Origin: Hydrogenovibrio halophilus DSM 15072
GTDB taxonomy: Bacteria > Pseudomonadota > Gammaproteobacteria > Thiomicrospirales > Thiomicrospiraceae
Direction of reading: 5' to 3'
Assembly (NCBI RefSeq): GCF_000384235.1
Contig: NZ_KB913033.1
Coordinates: forward strand, 496,001 to 560,000
DNA: 64,000 nucleotides
The position numbers and the translations under genes are program-made. The notes below the pieces were generated by a model, which saw only the letters and a program-made list of their open reading frames with translations, did not search any database and had not been told where the DNA came from. Position 1 is the first letter of the stretch. Every line of letters begins with the position of its first letter. This document shows, in pieces, positions 25,544 to 36,112 of this stretch.

Positions 25544-27814
25544 ATGAACAACTTGAACATTTCCACACGCCTGATCCTCGGCTTTGCCCTGATCTTACTG
25601 TTAATGGTCGCTCTGGTCGTAATCGGTCTGCAAAGGGTCAATATCATTGACAATAACATGCAATTTGTCGGGCAGATGGAAGCGCCCAAACAACGCGCCG
25701 CCATCAACTTTCGAGGCAGCGTGCACGATCGGGCCATCGCCCTGCGCGACTTGGTGTTGACGGAATCCGAGTCTGAGGCAAAGCAGCATTTGAAAGACAT
25801 CAAGCAATTGGCCAAAGCCTACACCCAGGCAGAAGAAAAGCTGCAAACCCGTCTTGACATGAGCGCCATTTCGGCAACCGAACAGAAACTGATCGATCGT
25901 ATTTACGCCATTGAAAGCGAAGCGCTTCCTCTGACAGACAGGCTGATTGAAACCAGAATGCGCGGGGAAATTGACGCCGCCAGAGCGTTTATGAGCAAGG
26001 AAACGGCCGGGGCTTACACGGAATGGCTGGCCAGAATCAATGCGTACATTGATTTCAAGGAAGAAGCCATTGCCACTCAGGTCGATGAAGTCGAAACCGT
26101 TGCCACCACGTTTGCCCTGATCATGATCATCACCACACTGGTGGCATTGATGTTCGCCATGTTCATCACTTTTTACATCATCCGCTCCATCAGACGCCCG
26201 ATCAACAATCTGGTCGAAAGTCTGACTGCGGTTGAGAACCAGGGCGATTTCAATACCCGCGCCACCGTTATGGGCAACGACGAACTGGGCATTCTGGCAG
26301 AGTCTTTCAATCGCTTTATTGCCAAAACACAAACCGCCCTGAAAGAAGTCAATACCGTTGTGGCGGACATGGCAAATGGTCGATTTGAAAAACAGGTGGA
26401 GACAGACGTTGTCGGCGACCTTGGCCGCCTAAAACAAGGCGTGAACGAATCCACTCAATCGGTGGCTGAGACGATGGGCGAGTTGCACAAACTGCTCAAT
26501 GCCATGAGCGATGGCAAATTCGATGTGCGCATCGATGCCGATGTCAAAGGCGAATACCTGGAACTGGTCAATTTTGCCACCAATACCATGGAAGGCCTCG
26601 ATCAGACCATCGATGGCATCATTGATGTGATGCAGTCAATGGAAAAAGGCGAATTCGATCAGCGCATCCACACCCAAGCCAAAGGCGATCTGTTGAAACT
26701 CAAGGACGGGGTCAACAATTCAATGGAGGCGATTGAAGCGGCGATCAAAGAGGTCACCGAGGTGGTGGTCGCCCAATCACACGGCGATCTGACCCAGTCG
26801 ATCAAAGGCAACTATCACGGCGATCTGAAAACCCTGAAAGACTCGGTCAACAAAACCACCGACCGTCTGCTGGACGTGGTCAAAAAAGCACTGAACGCCA
26901 CCCAGATTGTCAATGGGGCTTCTTCGGAAGTGTCACAGGGGTCTCAGGATCTGAGCCAGCGGGTGCAGGAACAGGCGGCGTCGGTGGAAGAAACGTCCGC
27001 CACCATGGAGCAGATGAATTCGGCGGTGCAGAACAATGCCAATCACGCCAAGGATGCCACCCGTGTGGCCCATGAGGTGCAGGAAAAAACCACCGAGGGC
27101 ACGCGCGTGATGCAGAAAACCGTGGAGGCGATGTCGGCGATTCAGGAATCGAGCCACAAGATTTCCGACATTGTGACCCTGATTGATTCGATTGCGTTTC
27201 AGACCAATCTGCTGGCGTTGAACGCGGCGGTGGAAGCGGCACGGGCCGGAGAACACGGTCGTGGCTTTGCGGTGGTCGCAGGTGAGGTGCGTGCGCTGGC
27301 ACAGAAGTCGGCGGATGCGGCCAAGGAAATCACCGGACTGATCAATGAAAGTGTGACCCGCATTGATGAGGGCACCAAGCTGGCGTCGGAGTCGGGTGAG
27401 ATGCTCGACACCATCGACAAGTCGGTGGACGATGTGGCCAATATGATCGAGCAGATCTCAGCGGCGTCCACCGAACAGATGACCGGAATCGAACAGGTCC
27501 ACAAGGCGATCAGTCAGATTGACGAAGTGACCCAGCAGAATGCGGCGCTGGTGGAAGAGACCTCGGCGGCGGCCGAAAGCATGAGCGAGCAGGCGGGGAT
27601 TCTGGACAAGGACATGTCGTTCTTTAATACCGGACAGGCTGGCAGCGCGCCTCAAAGTAAGCCGGCACCGAAATCGGTGCCCAGATCGGAACCGAAACCG
27701 GCGTCCAAGCCCGCATTGCCGGCAAAGTCGTCGCCATCAGGAACAAGCCAGCCAAAACCAGAACCTGACTCCAAACCTAAGAGTCACAAAGGCGATGAGT
27801 GGGCGGAATTCTGA
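25544..27814 (+). CDS. Methyl-accepting chemotaxis protein 1, multi-HAMP
   Basis: Transmembrane chemoreceptor of 756 residues. Membrane helices at about 9-28 and 187-210 enclose a periplasmic four-helix-bundle sensor. After the second helix I count five HAMP-like units (about 211-262, 268-308, 314-354, 359-398, 403-442), several with the pattern GDL-x2-LK-x-GVN. The signalling domain carries the hairpin tip [21 protein letters not shown]. The C-terminus is a flexible Pro/Lys/Ser linker ending GDEWAEF, a likely CheR/CheB tether. From about 26.5 kb on, the DNA is nearly identical to MCP3. The ATG at 25544 has TAGGGG upstream. Ligand unknown. Confidence 0.93.
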   Translation: MNNLNISTRLILGFALILLLMVALVVIGLQRVNIIDNNMQFVGQMEAPKQRAAINFRGSVHDRAIALRDLVLTESESEAKQHLKDIKQLAKAYTQAEEKLQTRLDMSAISATEQKLIDRIYAIESEALPLTDRLIETRMRGEIDAARAFMSKETAGAYTEWLARINAYIDFKEEAIATQVDEVETVATTFALIMIITTLVALMFAMFITFYIIRSIRRPINNLVESLTAVENQGDFNTRATVMGNDELGILAESFNRFIAKTQTALKEVNTVVADMANGRFEKQVETDVVGDLGRLKQGVNESTQSVAETMGELHKLLNAMSDGKFDVRIDADVKGEYLELVNFATNTMEGLDQTIDGIIDVMQSMEKGEFDQRIHTQAKGDLLKLKDGVNNSMEAIEAAIKEVTEVVVAQSHGDLTQSIKGNYHGDLKTLKDSVNKTTDRLLDVVKKALNATQIVNGASSEVSQGSQDLSQRVQEQAASVEETSATMEQMNSAVQNNANHAKDATRVAHEVQEKTTEGTRVMQKTVEAMSAIQESSHKISDIVTLIDSIAFQTNLLALNAAVEAARAGEHGRGFAVVAGEVRALAQKSADAAKEITGLINESVTRIDEGTKLASESGEMLDTIDKSVDDVANMIEQISAASTEQMTGIEQVHKAISQIDEVTQQNAALVEETSAAAESMSEQAGILDKDMSFFNTGQAGSAPQSKPAPKSVPRSEPKPASKPALPAKSSPSGTSQPKPEPDSKPKSHKGDEWAEF

Positions 27815-27840
27815 TTCCACCCGTTCCTTTTGATTGTTGA

Positions 27841-27870
27841 AACCGGCCATAGGCCGGTTTTTTGTTTGGT
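27841..27870 (+). terminator. Rho-independent terminator after MCP1
   Basis: AACCGGCC-ATA-GGCCGGTT stem followed by TTTTG and further T runs, about 25 bases past the stop codon. Confidence 0.9.
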
Positions 27871-28012
27871 TTTTTTCCAGTCTGGCAACAATCATGCTTG
27901 ACCTGTCAGGTACAATTTGTCATCAAACCATGATATTCGCCTTCATCATTTTGGCTAGGATACACCCGCAGGCCGAACACCTGCCCTGAATCAAGCAAGA
28001 GGATTTTTTCAG

Positions 28013-30277
28013 ATGAGCGTCAAAAACCGTATTCTGACACTGACCGGCATTCTGCTGGCATTTGCCCTCCTGGCGATCATCGCCGGTCTGGTCAACATGA
28101 ACAGCAACAACAAAACGTTCAATGCGCTCTATAATGATCGCATTGTGCCGTTGGAAGATCTGAAAAACATTGCCGACGCCTATGCGGTCAACATCGTGGA
28201 CACCAACCACAAACTGCGCAATGGCAATATTGACTGGGCGCAGGCGGAAAAAAACATTCGCTCGGCGGAAAAACAGATTCAGACACTCTGGTCGGGCTAC
28301 ATGCAAACCACCCTGACCTCAAAAGAAGCGCAACTGGCCGAAAAGGCCCAAGGGCTGATGCAGACAGCCGATCAGGCAGTCAAACGCCTATTGACACTGG
28401 TCCAACAGCGCGATCAGCAGGCCATTACCCAGTTCAGCATCGAACAGTTGTATCCGGCCATCGACCCGATTTCGGACGCCATCACCAATCTGGTCTCTCT
28501 GCAATTGCGTGAGGCCGAAAAAATGCAGCAGAGACAAAAAGCCGCCTACGACACCACTCTGACGGCGGCCATTGTGATTGCCCTTCTGGTGTTTCTGGCG
28601 GTGCTCTGGCTGGCGCGTCAGACCCTGCTGGCGATTACCCGACCGCTCAACGAATTGGTGGCCGTTTCCAAAACCGTGGTCACGGAAGGCGACTTTTCCC
28701 GACGCGTGCAAGTCTCTCGCCAGGACGAAGTGGGTCAGGCCGCGCAAGCGTTCAACCATCTGCTGGAAAAAACCGCCGACGCCATTCAGGATGCCAATCA
28801 TGTGGTGGATGCCATCGCCCAGAGCGACTTTGATCAACGCATCAAACGTCCATACAGCGGTGACCTGGATCGTCTCAAGCAAGGCATCAACAACTCGGCG
28901 GAAAGCGTGAGCTTTATGATGTCGGAACTGGAACGGATTATGAACGCGCTGGCCAATGGCCAGCTTGACGCCAAAATGGACGAGCAAGTGCCGGCCAATT
29001 TCCGCAACAAGGTGGAAGGCGCTTTGAGCGTGACCAACGACGTGGTTCAAAACATTATTGCCGTGATGAACAGAATCGACGAAGGCGAATTTTCAGAGCG
29101 CGTCACCGTCGATGCCAGAGGGCAATTTGGTTCCTTGAAACAGGCCATCAATTCGTCCATGGAAGACCTCAACAAAGCCATTGATGAAGTCACGGACACG
29201 GTGGTTTCCCTGTCTCATGGAGATTTAACCCAAAAAATCAACGGCCAGTACAAAGGCGATCTGAAAACCCTGAAAGACTCGGTCAACAAAACCACCGACC
29301 GTCTGCTGGATGTGGTCAAAAAGGCGCTGAATGCGACCCAGATTGTCAATGGGGCTTCTTCGGAAGTGTCACAGGGCTCGCAGGATCTGAGCCAGCGGGT
29401 GCAGGAACAGGCGGCGTCGGTGGAAGAAACCTCGGCCACCATGGAGCAGATGAATTCCGCAGTGCAGAACAACGCCAATCACGCCAAGGACGCCACCCGT
29501 GTGGCCCATGAGGTGCAGGAGAAAACCACCGAAGGCACACGCGTGATGCAGAAGACTGTGGAGGCGATGTCGGCGATTCAGGAATCGAGCCACAAGATTT
29601 CCGACATTGTGACATTGATTGATTCGATTGCGTTTCAGACCAATCTGCTGGCGTTGAACGCGGCGGTGGAAGCGGCACGGGCCGGAGAGCACGGTCGAGG
29701 CTTTGCGGTGGTCGCAGGTGAGGTGCGTGCGCTGGCGCAGAAGTCGGCGGACGCAGCCAAGGAGATCACGGCGCTGATAAATGAGAGTGTGACCCGCATT
29801 GATGAGGGCACCAAGCTGGCGTCGGAGTCGGGTGAGATGCTCGACACCATCGACAAGTCGGTGGACGATGTGGCCAATATGATCGAGCAGATCTCGGCGG
29901 CCTCCTCCGAGCAGATGACCGGCATTGAGCAGGTGCACAAAGCGATCAGCCAGATTGACGAAGTGACTCAGCAGAATGCGGCTCTGGTGGAAGAAACCTC
30001 GGCGGCGGCCGAAAGCATGAGCGAGCAGGCCGCGATTCTGGACAAGGACATGTCGTTCTTTAATACCGGGCAGCCCAAATCGTCGGCTCAGGAAAAGTCG
30101 GCCTCAAAAGTGGCCAAAACGCCTCACAAACAGGCGGCGGCGAATACGCCCAAACAGGCGGCTTTGCCCAAGGCCAGTCCGACAGAGGCCCGGCCTGCCA
30201 AAGACGCGGGCCAGGCATCAAAGCCCAAAGAAGCATCCGCTCAAAGCGGCAGTGGTGATGAGTGGGCCGAGTTTTAA
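28013..30277 (+). CDS. Methyl-accepting chemotaxis protein 2, multi-HAMP
   Basis: Chemoreceptor of 754 residues in tandem with MCP1. Its sensor (residues about 30-180, between membrane helices near 10-28 and 185-205) is unrelated at sequence level to that of MCP1 but also looks like a helical bundle. Five HAMP-like units follow; units 1-4 differ from MCP1, while the fifth unit and the signalling domain ([21 protein letters not shown]) are nearly identical at DNA level. The Ala/Lys/Pro-rich tail ends GDEWAEF. AGAGGA precedes the ATG at 28013. A palindrome overlaps its stop codon by one base. Ligand unknown. Confidence 0.93.
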   Translation: MSVKNRILTLTGILLAFALLAIIAGLVNMNSNNKTFNALYNDRIVPLEDLKNIADAYAVNIVDTNHKLRNGNIDWAQAEKNIRSAEKQIQTLWSGYMQTTLTSKEAQLAEKAQGLMQTADQAVKRLLTLVQQRDQQAITQFSIEQLYPAIDPISDAITNLVSLQLREAEKMQQRQKAAYDTTLTAAIVIALLVFLAVLWLARQTLLAITRPLNELVAVSKTVVTEGDFSRRVQVSRQDEVGQAAQAFNHLLEKTADAIQDANHVVDAIAQSDFDQRIKRPYSGDLDRLKQGINNSAESVSFMMSELERIMNALANGQLDAKMDEQVPANFRNKVEGALSVTNDVVQNIIAVMNRIDEGEFSERVTVDARGQFGSLKQAINSSMEDLNKAIDEVTDTVVSLSHGDLTQKINGQYKGDLKTLKDSVNKTTDRLLDVVKKALNATQIVNGASSEVSQGSQDLSQRVQEQAASVEETSATMEQMNSAVQNNANHAKDATRVAHEVQEKTTEGTRVMQKTVEAMSAIQESSHKISDIVTLIDSIAFQTNLLALNAAVEAARAGEHGRGFAVVAGEVRALAQKSADAAKEITALINESVTRIDEGTKLASESGEMLDTIDKSVDDVANMIEQISAASSEQMTGIEQVHKAISQIDEVTQQNAALVEETSAAAESMSEQAAILDKDMSFFNTGQPKSSAQEKSASKVAKTPHKQAAANTPKQAALPKASPTEARPAKDAGQASKPKEASAQSGSGDEWAEF

Positions 30278-30288
30278 CCAGGCCTGGT
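30277..30288. repeat. ACCAGGCCTGGT palindrome, copy 6
   Basis: Exact core beginning in the last base of the MCP2 stop codon, flanks TTA and CAA, just before the MCP2 terminator. Confidence 0.95.
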
Positions 30289-30308
30289 CAATTTGTTCTA
30301 TCCATCCA

Positions 30309-30331
30309 AACCGGCTTTCAGCCGGTTTTTT
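30309..30331 (+). terminator. Rho-independent terminator after MCP2
   Basis: AACCGGC-TTTCA-GCCGGTT stem followed by a T run; same design as the terminators of MCP1 and MCP3. Confidence 0.88.
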
Positions 30332-30469
30332 AATGGCTCTCACGGCCAGCTGGCCTACTGCTTGCTTCTCAGTTCTCATTAGTTTTTTTAATACGAACCC
30401 TTGTTCGCTATGACAATTTGTTATAGCATGAGCAAAGATACCAATTCCTGACCAAAAAACGGGGTTATT

Positions 30470-33064
30470 ATGTTCAAGACGATTCGCGCCAAACTGATTG
30501 CCAGTTTCAGTTTATTAACCATCTTGGTCATAGCCATGGCCGTATTCAGTATTTATGAAATTAACAAATCCGCAGACGGGTTTTCCGATTATCGGGCAAT
30601 CGCCAAGGACTCATTGCTGGTCAGCAATGTTCAGAGCGACATGCTGATGGTGCGAATGAATGTCAAAGACTATCTGAACAACCCGGTCCAGAAAGAAGTG
30701 GATGAGTACACAGACTATTTTAATCGAACCAACGAATTGCTGACCGAAGCCCAGACCCAAATCCAGAACCCGCAACGAGCAGAATGGGTAGACCGCATGG
30801 ACAATACTCTGGACAAATACCATGAAGCGTTTGGCCAGGTCCAGGCATACATGGCTCAGCGCAATGACATCGTCCACAACACCCTGAATGTCGACGGCCC
30901 TGAAATGGAGCAATTGCTGACCAAAATAAAGCGTACGGCCTATCGGGATGGCGATGTCCCGGCAACCATTGCCGCTGCGGACGGCCTGCGCACCCTTTTA
31001 TTGGCTCGCCTCTATACCGTCAAGTTCATTGAAGACAATACCCAGGCATCGATGGAACGGGCTCTTGAAGAATTTGATGCGCTTGATGGCAACATGAAAA
31101 CCTTGTTGGCCGAGGTTCAGGACCTGACCCGCCAGCAACAGCTTCAACGAGTGCTTGAATTGGAAAACAATTACGTTAAGAACGTACAGCAACTTGACCA
31201 GGTAATTAAAGACCGCAATGAGGTCATTGATAACACCCTCGACCAATTAGGGCCTGAGATTGCCGAACTGGCGGAAAACATCAAAGAGTCGGTCAAAGCC
31301 GATCAGGATCGCATTGGTCCGGAAGTGCAGCAACTGAACGACAGCATTATCTCGGTATTGATTGTGGTCGCAATTGTGATCGCCCTGTTTGCCATTGCCA
31401 CCGCCATCTTTATTCCCCGTTTGATTGCCCAAGGCATTCAATCCATTCAGACCCAACTGGGCAAACTCAGCCAGACCGGTGACTTTGCCATTCGTGCTGA
31501 CGAGCAGCGCCAGGATGAAATCGGGGACATGGGCAAAGCGGTCAACAAACTGCTGTCCGACATGCAAACCGCGATCAGGGAAGCCAATGACGTGGTCTGC
31601 GCCATGGCAGACGGCCAGTTTGACCAACGGGTTAAGGCCGACCTCAATGGTGACTTGAAAGCACTCAAGGACGGCATCAACGAATCCGCTGACTCCGTGG
31701 CCGAAACCATGGGCGAGCTTCGCAAACTGCTCAACGCCATGAGCGACGGCAAATTCGATGTGCGCATCGATGCCGATGTCAAAGGCGAATACCTGGAACT
31801 GGTCAATTTTGCCACCAATACCATGGAAGGCCTCGATCAGACCATCGATGGCATCATTGATGTGATGCAGTCGATGGAGAAAGGCGAATTCGATCAGCGC
31901 ATCCACACCCAAGCCAAAGGCGATCTGTTGAAACTCAAGGACGGGGTCAACAATTCAATGGAGGCGATTGAAGCGGCGATCAAAGAGGTCACCGAGGTGG
32001 TGGTCGCCCAATCACACGGCGATCTGACCCAGTCGATCAAAGGCAACTATCACGGCGATCTGAAAACCCTGAAAGACTCGGTCAACAAAACCACCGACCG
32101 TCTGCTGGACGTGGTCAAAAAAGCACTGAACGCCACCCAGATTGTCAATGGGGCTTCTTCGGAAGTGTCACAGGGGTCTCAGGATCTGAGCCAGCGCGTG
32201 CAGGAACAGGCGGCATCGGTGGAAGAAACGTCCGCCACCATGGAGCAGATGAATTCGGCGGTGCAGAACAACGCCAATCATGCCAAAGACGCCACCCGTG
32301 TGGCCCATGAGGTGCAAGAGAAAACCACCGAGGGCACACGTGTCATGCAGAAGACTGTGGAGGCGATGTCGGCAATTCAGGAATCGAGCCACAAGATTTC
32401 CGACATTGTGACCCTGATTGATTCGATTGCGTTTCAGACCAATCTGCTGGCGTTGAACGCGGCGGTGGAAGCGGCAAGGGCCGGGGAACACGGTCGTGGC
32501 TTTGCGGTGGTCGCAGGTGAGGTGCGTGCGCTGGCACAGAAGTCGGCGGATGCGGCCAAGGAGATTACGGCGCTGATCAATGAGAGTGTGACCCGCATTG
32601 ATGAGGGCACCAAACTGGCGTCGGAGTCGGGTGAGATGCTCGACACCATCGACAAGTCGGTGGACGATGTGGCCAATATGATCGAGCAAATCTCGGCGGC
32701 GTCCAGTGAGCAGATGACCGGGATTGAACAGGTGCACAAAGCGATCAGCCAGATTGACGAGGTCACGCAGCAAAACGCGGCGCTGGTGGAAGAAACCTCG
32801 GCGGCGGCCGAAAGCATGAGCGAACAGGCCGCGATTCTGGACAAGGACATGTCGTTCTTTAATACCGGGCAGTCTGGAGGCAGCACTGCGCACAACAAAC
32901 CCGCGCCGAAATCGGTATCCAAACCGAAACCGGCGTCCAAACCAGCGTTGCCGGCTCAGTCGTCGCATTCGGTAGCAAAGCCGACCCCTAAGTCGGAATC
33001 GAAGTCGCCCGCCAAACCGGAAACCACCAAAAATGACAGTGGCGATGAGTGGGCGGAATTCTGA
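30470..33064 (+). CDS. Methyl-accepting chemotaxis protein 3, HBM-type sensor, multi-HAMP
   Basis: Largest receptor here, 864 residues. The periplasmic part (about 32-285) is long and fully helical ([33 protein letters not shown] and later [19 protein letters not shown]), which fits the helical bimodular (HBM) sensor of receptors such as McpS for organic acids. The second membrane helix is about 291-314. Five HAMP-like units follow; the third to fifth and the signalling domain are almost identical in DNA to MCP1. The linker is Pro/Lys-rich and ends GDEWAEF. GGGG precedes the ATG at 30470. Organic-acid sensing is an inference from the fold. Confidence 0.93.
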   Translation: MFKTIRAKLIASFSLLTILVIAMAVFSIYEINKSADGFSDYRAIAKDSLLVSNVQSDMLMVRMNVKDYLNNPVQKEVDEYTDYFNRTNELLTEAQTQIQNPQRAEWVDRMDNTLDKYHEAFGQVQAYMAQRNDIVHNTLNVDGPEMEQLLTKIKRTAYRDGDVPATIAAADGLRTLLLARLYTVKFIEDNTQASMERALEEFDALDGNMKTLLAEVQDLTRQQQLQRVLELENNYVKNVQQLDQVIKDRNEVIDNTLDQLGPEIAELAENIKESVKADQDRIGPEVQQLNDSIISVLIVVAIVIALFAIATAIFIPRLIAQGIQSIQTQLGKLSQTGDFAIRADEQRQDEIGDMGKAVNKLLSDMQTAIREANDVVCAMADGQFDQRVKADLNGDLKALKDGINESADSVAETMGELRKLLNAMSDGKFDVRIDADVKGEYLELVNFATNTMEGLDQTIDGIIDVMQSMEKGEFDQRIHTQAKGDLLKLKDGVNNSMEAIEAAIKEVTEVVVAQSHGDLTQSIKGNYHGDLKTLKDSVNKTTDRLLDVVKKALNATQIVNGASSEVSQGSQDLSQRVQEQAASVEETSATMEQMNSAVQNNANHAKDATRVAHEVQEKTTEGTRVMQKTVEAMSAIQESSHKISDIVTLIDSIAFQTNLLALNAAVEAARAGEHGRGFAVVAGEVRALAQKSADAAKEITALINESVTRIDEGTKLASESGEMLDTIDKSVDDVANMIEQISAASSEQMTGIEQVHKAISQIDEVTQQNAALVEETSAAAESMSEQAAILDKDMSFFNTGQSGGSTAHNKPAPKSVSKPKPASKPALPAQSSHSVAKPTPKSESKSPAKPETTKNDSGDEWAEF

Positions 33065-33092
33065 CAAAAACCACTCGCATGCAACCAAAGCA

Positions 33093-33115
33093 AACCGGCC
33101 TCTGGCCGGTTTTTT
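33093..33115 (+). terminator. Rho-independent terminator after MCP3
   Basis: AACCGGCC-TCT-GGCCGGTT stem followed by a T run, 28 bases past the stop codon. Confidence 0.9.
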
Positions 33116-33204
33116 ATTGCCTGACGAACGCTTAAAAGATGCTCTGAACGAGTGGCTTGGTTACAATAGGCCACATCCATGTAATCGAAAGCCAAAGGAC
33201 CACC

Positions 33205-34263
33205 ATGCCGCGTTTCTGGAACCCGACCATCGATGCTTTGACCCCCTACACGCCGGGCGAGCAGCCCAAAGTCGCCAATCTGGTCAAACTCAACACCAAC
33301 GAAAGCCCTTACCCGCCTGCGCCGGGGGTGCTGGACGCGATCCATGCGGCAACGGACGACGCGCTGCGTTTGTACCCCGACCCCAATGCCACCCCGCTCA
33401 AACAGGCGCTGGCCGATTATTACCGACTCTCCACCGATCAGGTGTTTGTGGGCAACGGCTCGGACGAAGTGCTGGCCCATGCGTTTCTGGGTCTGCTCAA
33501 GCATGAGGTGCCTTTGCGCTTTCCGGACATTTCCTACAGCTTTTACCCGGTCTACTGCGGACTTTATGGCATTGCCCCCCAAAAAATTCTTCTCGATCCG
33601 ACCTTGGCGATTGATCCCGATGACTATCAGGGCGACTCGGGGCCGATCATTTTCCCCAATCCCAACGCCCCCACGGGGCGCTTGTTGACACTTGATCAGA
33701 TTACACGGATTCTGCAACAGAACCCATCCCATGTGGTGGTGGTGGACGAAGCCTACATTGATTTTGGCGGCGAGTCGGCCACCCAATTGATTGCGCGTTA
33801 CCCCAACCTGCTGGTGACACAAACCTTTTCCAAATCCCGCGCCCTGGCCGGTCTGAGACTGGGCATGGCGTTCGGTCAGGCCCACCTGATCGAAGCGCTG
33901 GAGCGGGTCAAAAACAGCTTCAATTCCTATCCAGTGGATCGACTGGCCATGGCCGCTGGCATCGCGTCTTTGCAGGAAGAAGCCTATTTCGCCGAAAGCT
34001 GTCGCAAAGTGATGGCCACCCGTCAGGCTCTGACCGAATTTTTGCAGGAAAAAGGGTTTGATGTGGTGCCGTCTCACGCCAACTTCGTGTTTGCCCGCCA
34101 CCCGGAACATTCGGCCAGCGAACTGGCGCAACAGTTACGCGATCGGGCGATCATCGTGCGTTACTTTGACAAGCCTCGGATTGATCAGTATCTGCGCATC
34201 AGCATTGGCTCGGAGGAAGAGAACCGACGCCTCTGCGATGCACTAAGCGAGATTTTGGGATAA
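33205..34263 (+). CDS. hisC: Histidinol-phosphate aminotransferase
   Basis: PLP-dependent step of histidine synthesis converting imidazole-acetol phosphate to histidinol phosphate. Seen are [53 protein letters not shown] and the PLP lysine in [14 protein letters not shown]. The ATG at 33205 follows AAGGA and gives 352 residues. No other his gene is adjacent; it stands alone after the chemoreceptors and converges on argJ. Some HisC paralogues act on aromatic amino acids, so substrate range is not certain. Confidence 0.93.
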   Translation: MPRFWNPTIDALTPYTPGEQPKVANLVKLNTNESPYPPAPGVLDAIHAATDDALRLYPDPNATPLKQALADYYRLSTDQVFVGNGSDEVLAHAFLGLLKHEVPLRFPDISYSFYPVYCGLYGIAPQKILLDPTLAIDPDDYQGDSGPIIFPNPNAPTGRLLTLDQITRILQQNPSHVVVVDEAYIDFGGESATQLIARYPNLLVTQTFSKSRALAGLRLGMAFGQAHLIEALERVKNSFNSYPVDRLAMAAGIASLQEEAYFAESCRKVMATRQALTEFLQEKGFDVVPSHANFVFARHPEHSASELAQQLRDRAIIVRYFDKPRIDQYLRISIGSEEENRRLCDALSEILG

Positions 34264-34340
34264 GTGTTGGCCCATCAGCGCTTGCCAGGCGTTGAAAGAT
34301 CAGATATGTCAGAAATGACAGAATCCCAAGCCAGCCTTTC

Positions 34341-34400
34341 TGTCACCCCAACCAAACACTTGTCATCCCGACCGAACACTTGTCATCCCGACCGAAGCGG
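34341..34400 (+). repeat. Three tandem 20-bp units
   Basis: Three consecutive 20-base units starting TGTCAYCCC (34341, 34361, 34381), the last two identical in their first 15 bases. The third unit is also the left arm of the larger hairpin repeat that follows. Confidence 0.85.
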
Positions 34401-34460
34401 AGGGATCTTTGAAGCCCGGCCTTGTCTTAAAAAGATCCTTCGGCTTCGCTCAGGATGACA
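34381..34460. repeat. Hairpin repeat H, copy 1
   Basis: Left arm TGTCATCCCGACCGAAGCGG and right arm ending CGCTCAGGATGACA form an imperfect long stem with a loop of about 25 bases. A second copy is at 54333. Such TGTCATCC...GGATGACA hairpins are known as widespread REP-like intergenic elements in many bacteria. This one fills part of the hisC-argJ convergent gap. Confidence 0.85.
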
Positions 34461-34489
34461 GTGTTTTATCATCCGGCGGCTTCTTTCCC

Positions 34490-34694
34490 CATCACAAAGA
34501 TTTCGTCGTGCTTCTTAGGCCTGTCACAGGAAATGCCCCTTGCGCTGTCCGAGCGAAGCGAGTTCGCAAGGGCCCTGTGACAGGGCTTAGAATGCACAGA
34601 AAGCGTGTGCTGGGTGTGCTTTTTTGGTTCGTTTTTTACACAAGTAAACGAAGAACTCGGCGCCCGCAGGGGTAAGCCGAGAAAAAATGAACAC
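34490..34694 (+). repeat. Structured repeat S, copy 1 (long form)
   Basis: 205 bp, shared with 54128-54268. The common part holds an inverted repeat TTCGTTT/AAACGAA and a CTCGGC/GCCGAG stem followed by A6 (a T run on minus). This copy has about 64 extra bases (near 34520-34590) that form a strong nested hairpin: outer arms CCTGTCACAGG and CCTGTGACAGG, inner arms CCTTGCG and CGCAAGG. Short frames across it (for example HRKRVLGVLFWFVF) occur in both copies but lack ribosome sites; I treat them as non-coding. Confidence 0.85.
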
Positions 34695-34756
34695 ATCCAG
34701 GATCGCATAACCATAAAGTGTCTGCACCCCAGCAAACATGATCAAAGAAACAATTC

Positions 34757-34768
34757 ACCAGGCCTGGT
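34757..34768. repeat. ACCAGGCCTGGT palindrome, copy 7
   Basis: Exact core in the convergent hisC-argJ gap, 25 bases before the argJ stop; flanks TTC and CAA. Confidence 0.95.
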
Positions 34769-34792
34769 CAATTTTGGGATGAATACGCCCGT

Positions 34793-36046
34793 TCAGGTAC
34801 GGTATTCGGCGTTGATTTTGACGTAGTCGTAGGAAAAATCCGACGTCCAGACGGTCTCGGACACCGCACCGCGATGGAGCACAATGCGAATCGTGATGTC
34901 GGTCTGATCCATCACCGCCTGGCCGGCGGCCTCCGTGTAACTGGCCGCCCGTCCGCCCTGGGTGACCAGCAGAACGTCGCCCAGATAAATCTCCACCGCT
35001 TCAATATCAAAATCTGGGCTGGTCGCGTCCTCGCCCACACCGGCACGACCCACTGCGGCCAGAATCCGTCCCCAGTTGGGGTCACAGGCAAACAGAGCGG
35101 TTTTCACCAGAGGCGACAAGGCCACCGCGTGCGCAACCTGCAGACATTCCTCGGAATCCACACCCTTTTCCACCTGCACCGCCACAAATTTGGTCGCGCC
35201 TTCGCCGTCGCGCACAATTTCATGCGCCAGATGCTGCATCAGTCTGGCCAGACCGGTTTCAAAAGCCTGGTAGGCCGGACTCTCAACATCATCGATCCAG
35301 GGCATATCAGCCTGCGCCGTGGCCGTCAAGGTGCAGGCATCGTTGGTGGAGGTATCGCCATCGATGGTGATGCGATTGAAGGAACGGTCCGACGCGTTTT
35401 TCAGCGCCTGATCCAAGCAGGCCTGGTCAATTCTGGCATCTGTGGCCACAAAGCCGAGCATGGTGGCCATATTGGGATGGATCATGCCCGAGCCTTTCGC
35501 CATGCCCGTCAACAACACCCGATGACCGTCAATGTCCAGTGCCAGACTGGCCACCTTGGCGTAGGTGTCGGTGGTGCGTATCGCTTCGGCCGCGCGCTCC
35601 CAGCCGCTGATGGACAGATCGGCCAGCGCATCGGGCAACCCGGACTGAATTTTGTCCATGCTCAACGGCTCACCAATCACCCCGGTGGAAAAGGGCAAAA
35701 CCGCGTCGGCCGACAGGCCCAGCTCTTCGCCCAGCCACTGACAGGTCTGCTCGGCGTCTTTGAGGCCCTGAGCCCCATTGCCGGCATTGGCATTGCCACT
35801 GTTGATCACCAGACACTGAGGCGACCCGGCGTTGAGATGGTTTCTGGCCATCACCACCGGGGCAGCGCAGAATGCATTGCGGGTAAACACGGCCGCGGTG
35901 CGCGCGCCTTCCGCCAACTGCAACACCGTCAGGTCCAGCGCCCCACTTTTTTTGAGACCACAAGCCGTGGCCCCCAGATACACTCCGGCAATCGGATGCG
36001 GCCGGGTCAGCACGCCCGTGTCTGTCTGTTCTTTGGGTTCAGCCAT
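34793..36046 (-). CDS. argJ: Glutamate N-acetyltransferase / amino-acid acetyltransferase ArgJ
   Basis: Moves the acetyl group from N-acetylornithine to glutamate, and in bifunctional forms also uses acetyl-CoA. The self-cleavage site is in KGSGMIHPNMATMLGFV, where the threonine becomes the nucleophile of the beta chain. NSGNANAGNG and DGDTSTNDA are further family motifs. Length is 417 residues; AGGAGAG lies before the ATG at 36046. As argA is also present in this window, ArgJ may be needed only for acetyl recycling. The reading frame contains one imperfect palindrome copy (35416). secA-argJ order is shared with Pseudomonas. Confidence 0.95.
   Translation of the reverse strand: MAEPKEQTDTGVLTRPHPIAGVYLGATACGLKKSGALDLTVLQLAEGARTAAVFTRNAFCAAPVVMARNHLNAGSPQCLVINSGNANAGNGAQGLKDAEQTCQWLGEELGLSADAVLPFSTGVIGEPLSMDKIQSGLPDALADLSISGWERAAEAIRTTDTYAKVASLALDIDGHRVLLTGMAKGSGMIHPNMATMLGFVATDARIDQACLDQALKNASDRSFNRITIDGDTSTNDACTLTATAQADMPWIDDVESPAYQAFETGLARLMQHLAHEIVRDGEGATKFVAVQVEKGVDSEECLQVAHAVALSPLVKTALFACDPNWGRILAAVGRAGVGEDATSPDFDIEAVEIYLGDVLLVTQGGRAASYTEAAGQAVMDQTDITIRIVLHRGAVSETVWTSDFSYDYVKINAEYRT
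35416..35427. repeat. Palindrome with one mismatch inside argJ
   Basis: AGCAGGCCTGGT, one base off the core, followed by CAA as in exact copies. Confidence 0.6.
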
Positions 36047-36112
36047 GCGGCTCTCCTTCTCCAGCCAATGGTCCAGTCAGCGCCAGCTCCCGGCGCGGAT
36101 CCGGCAGCGGGT

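Noticed and set aside
34341-34400. Possible CRISPR array in the three tandem 20-bp units
   Set aside because: Units are directly adjacent with no spacers, and no cas gene is in the window.
34584-34675. Small frames in repeat S (HRKRVLGVLFWFVF type) as possible hydrophobic peptides
   Set aside because: They recur in both copies but lack ribosome sites and start codons in good context; the nucleotide stems are conserved, so a structured non-coding repeat explains them better.
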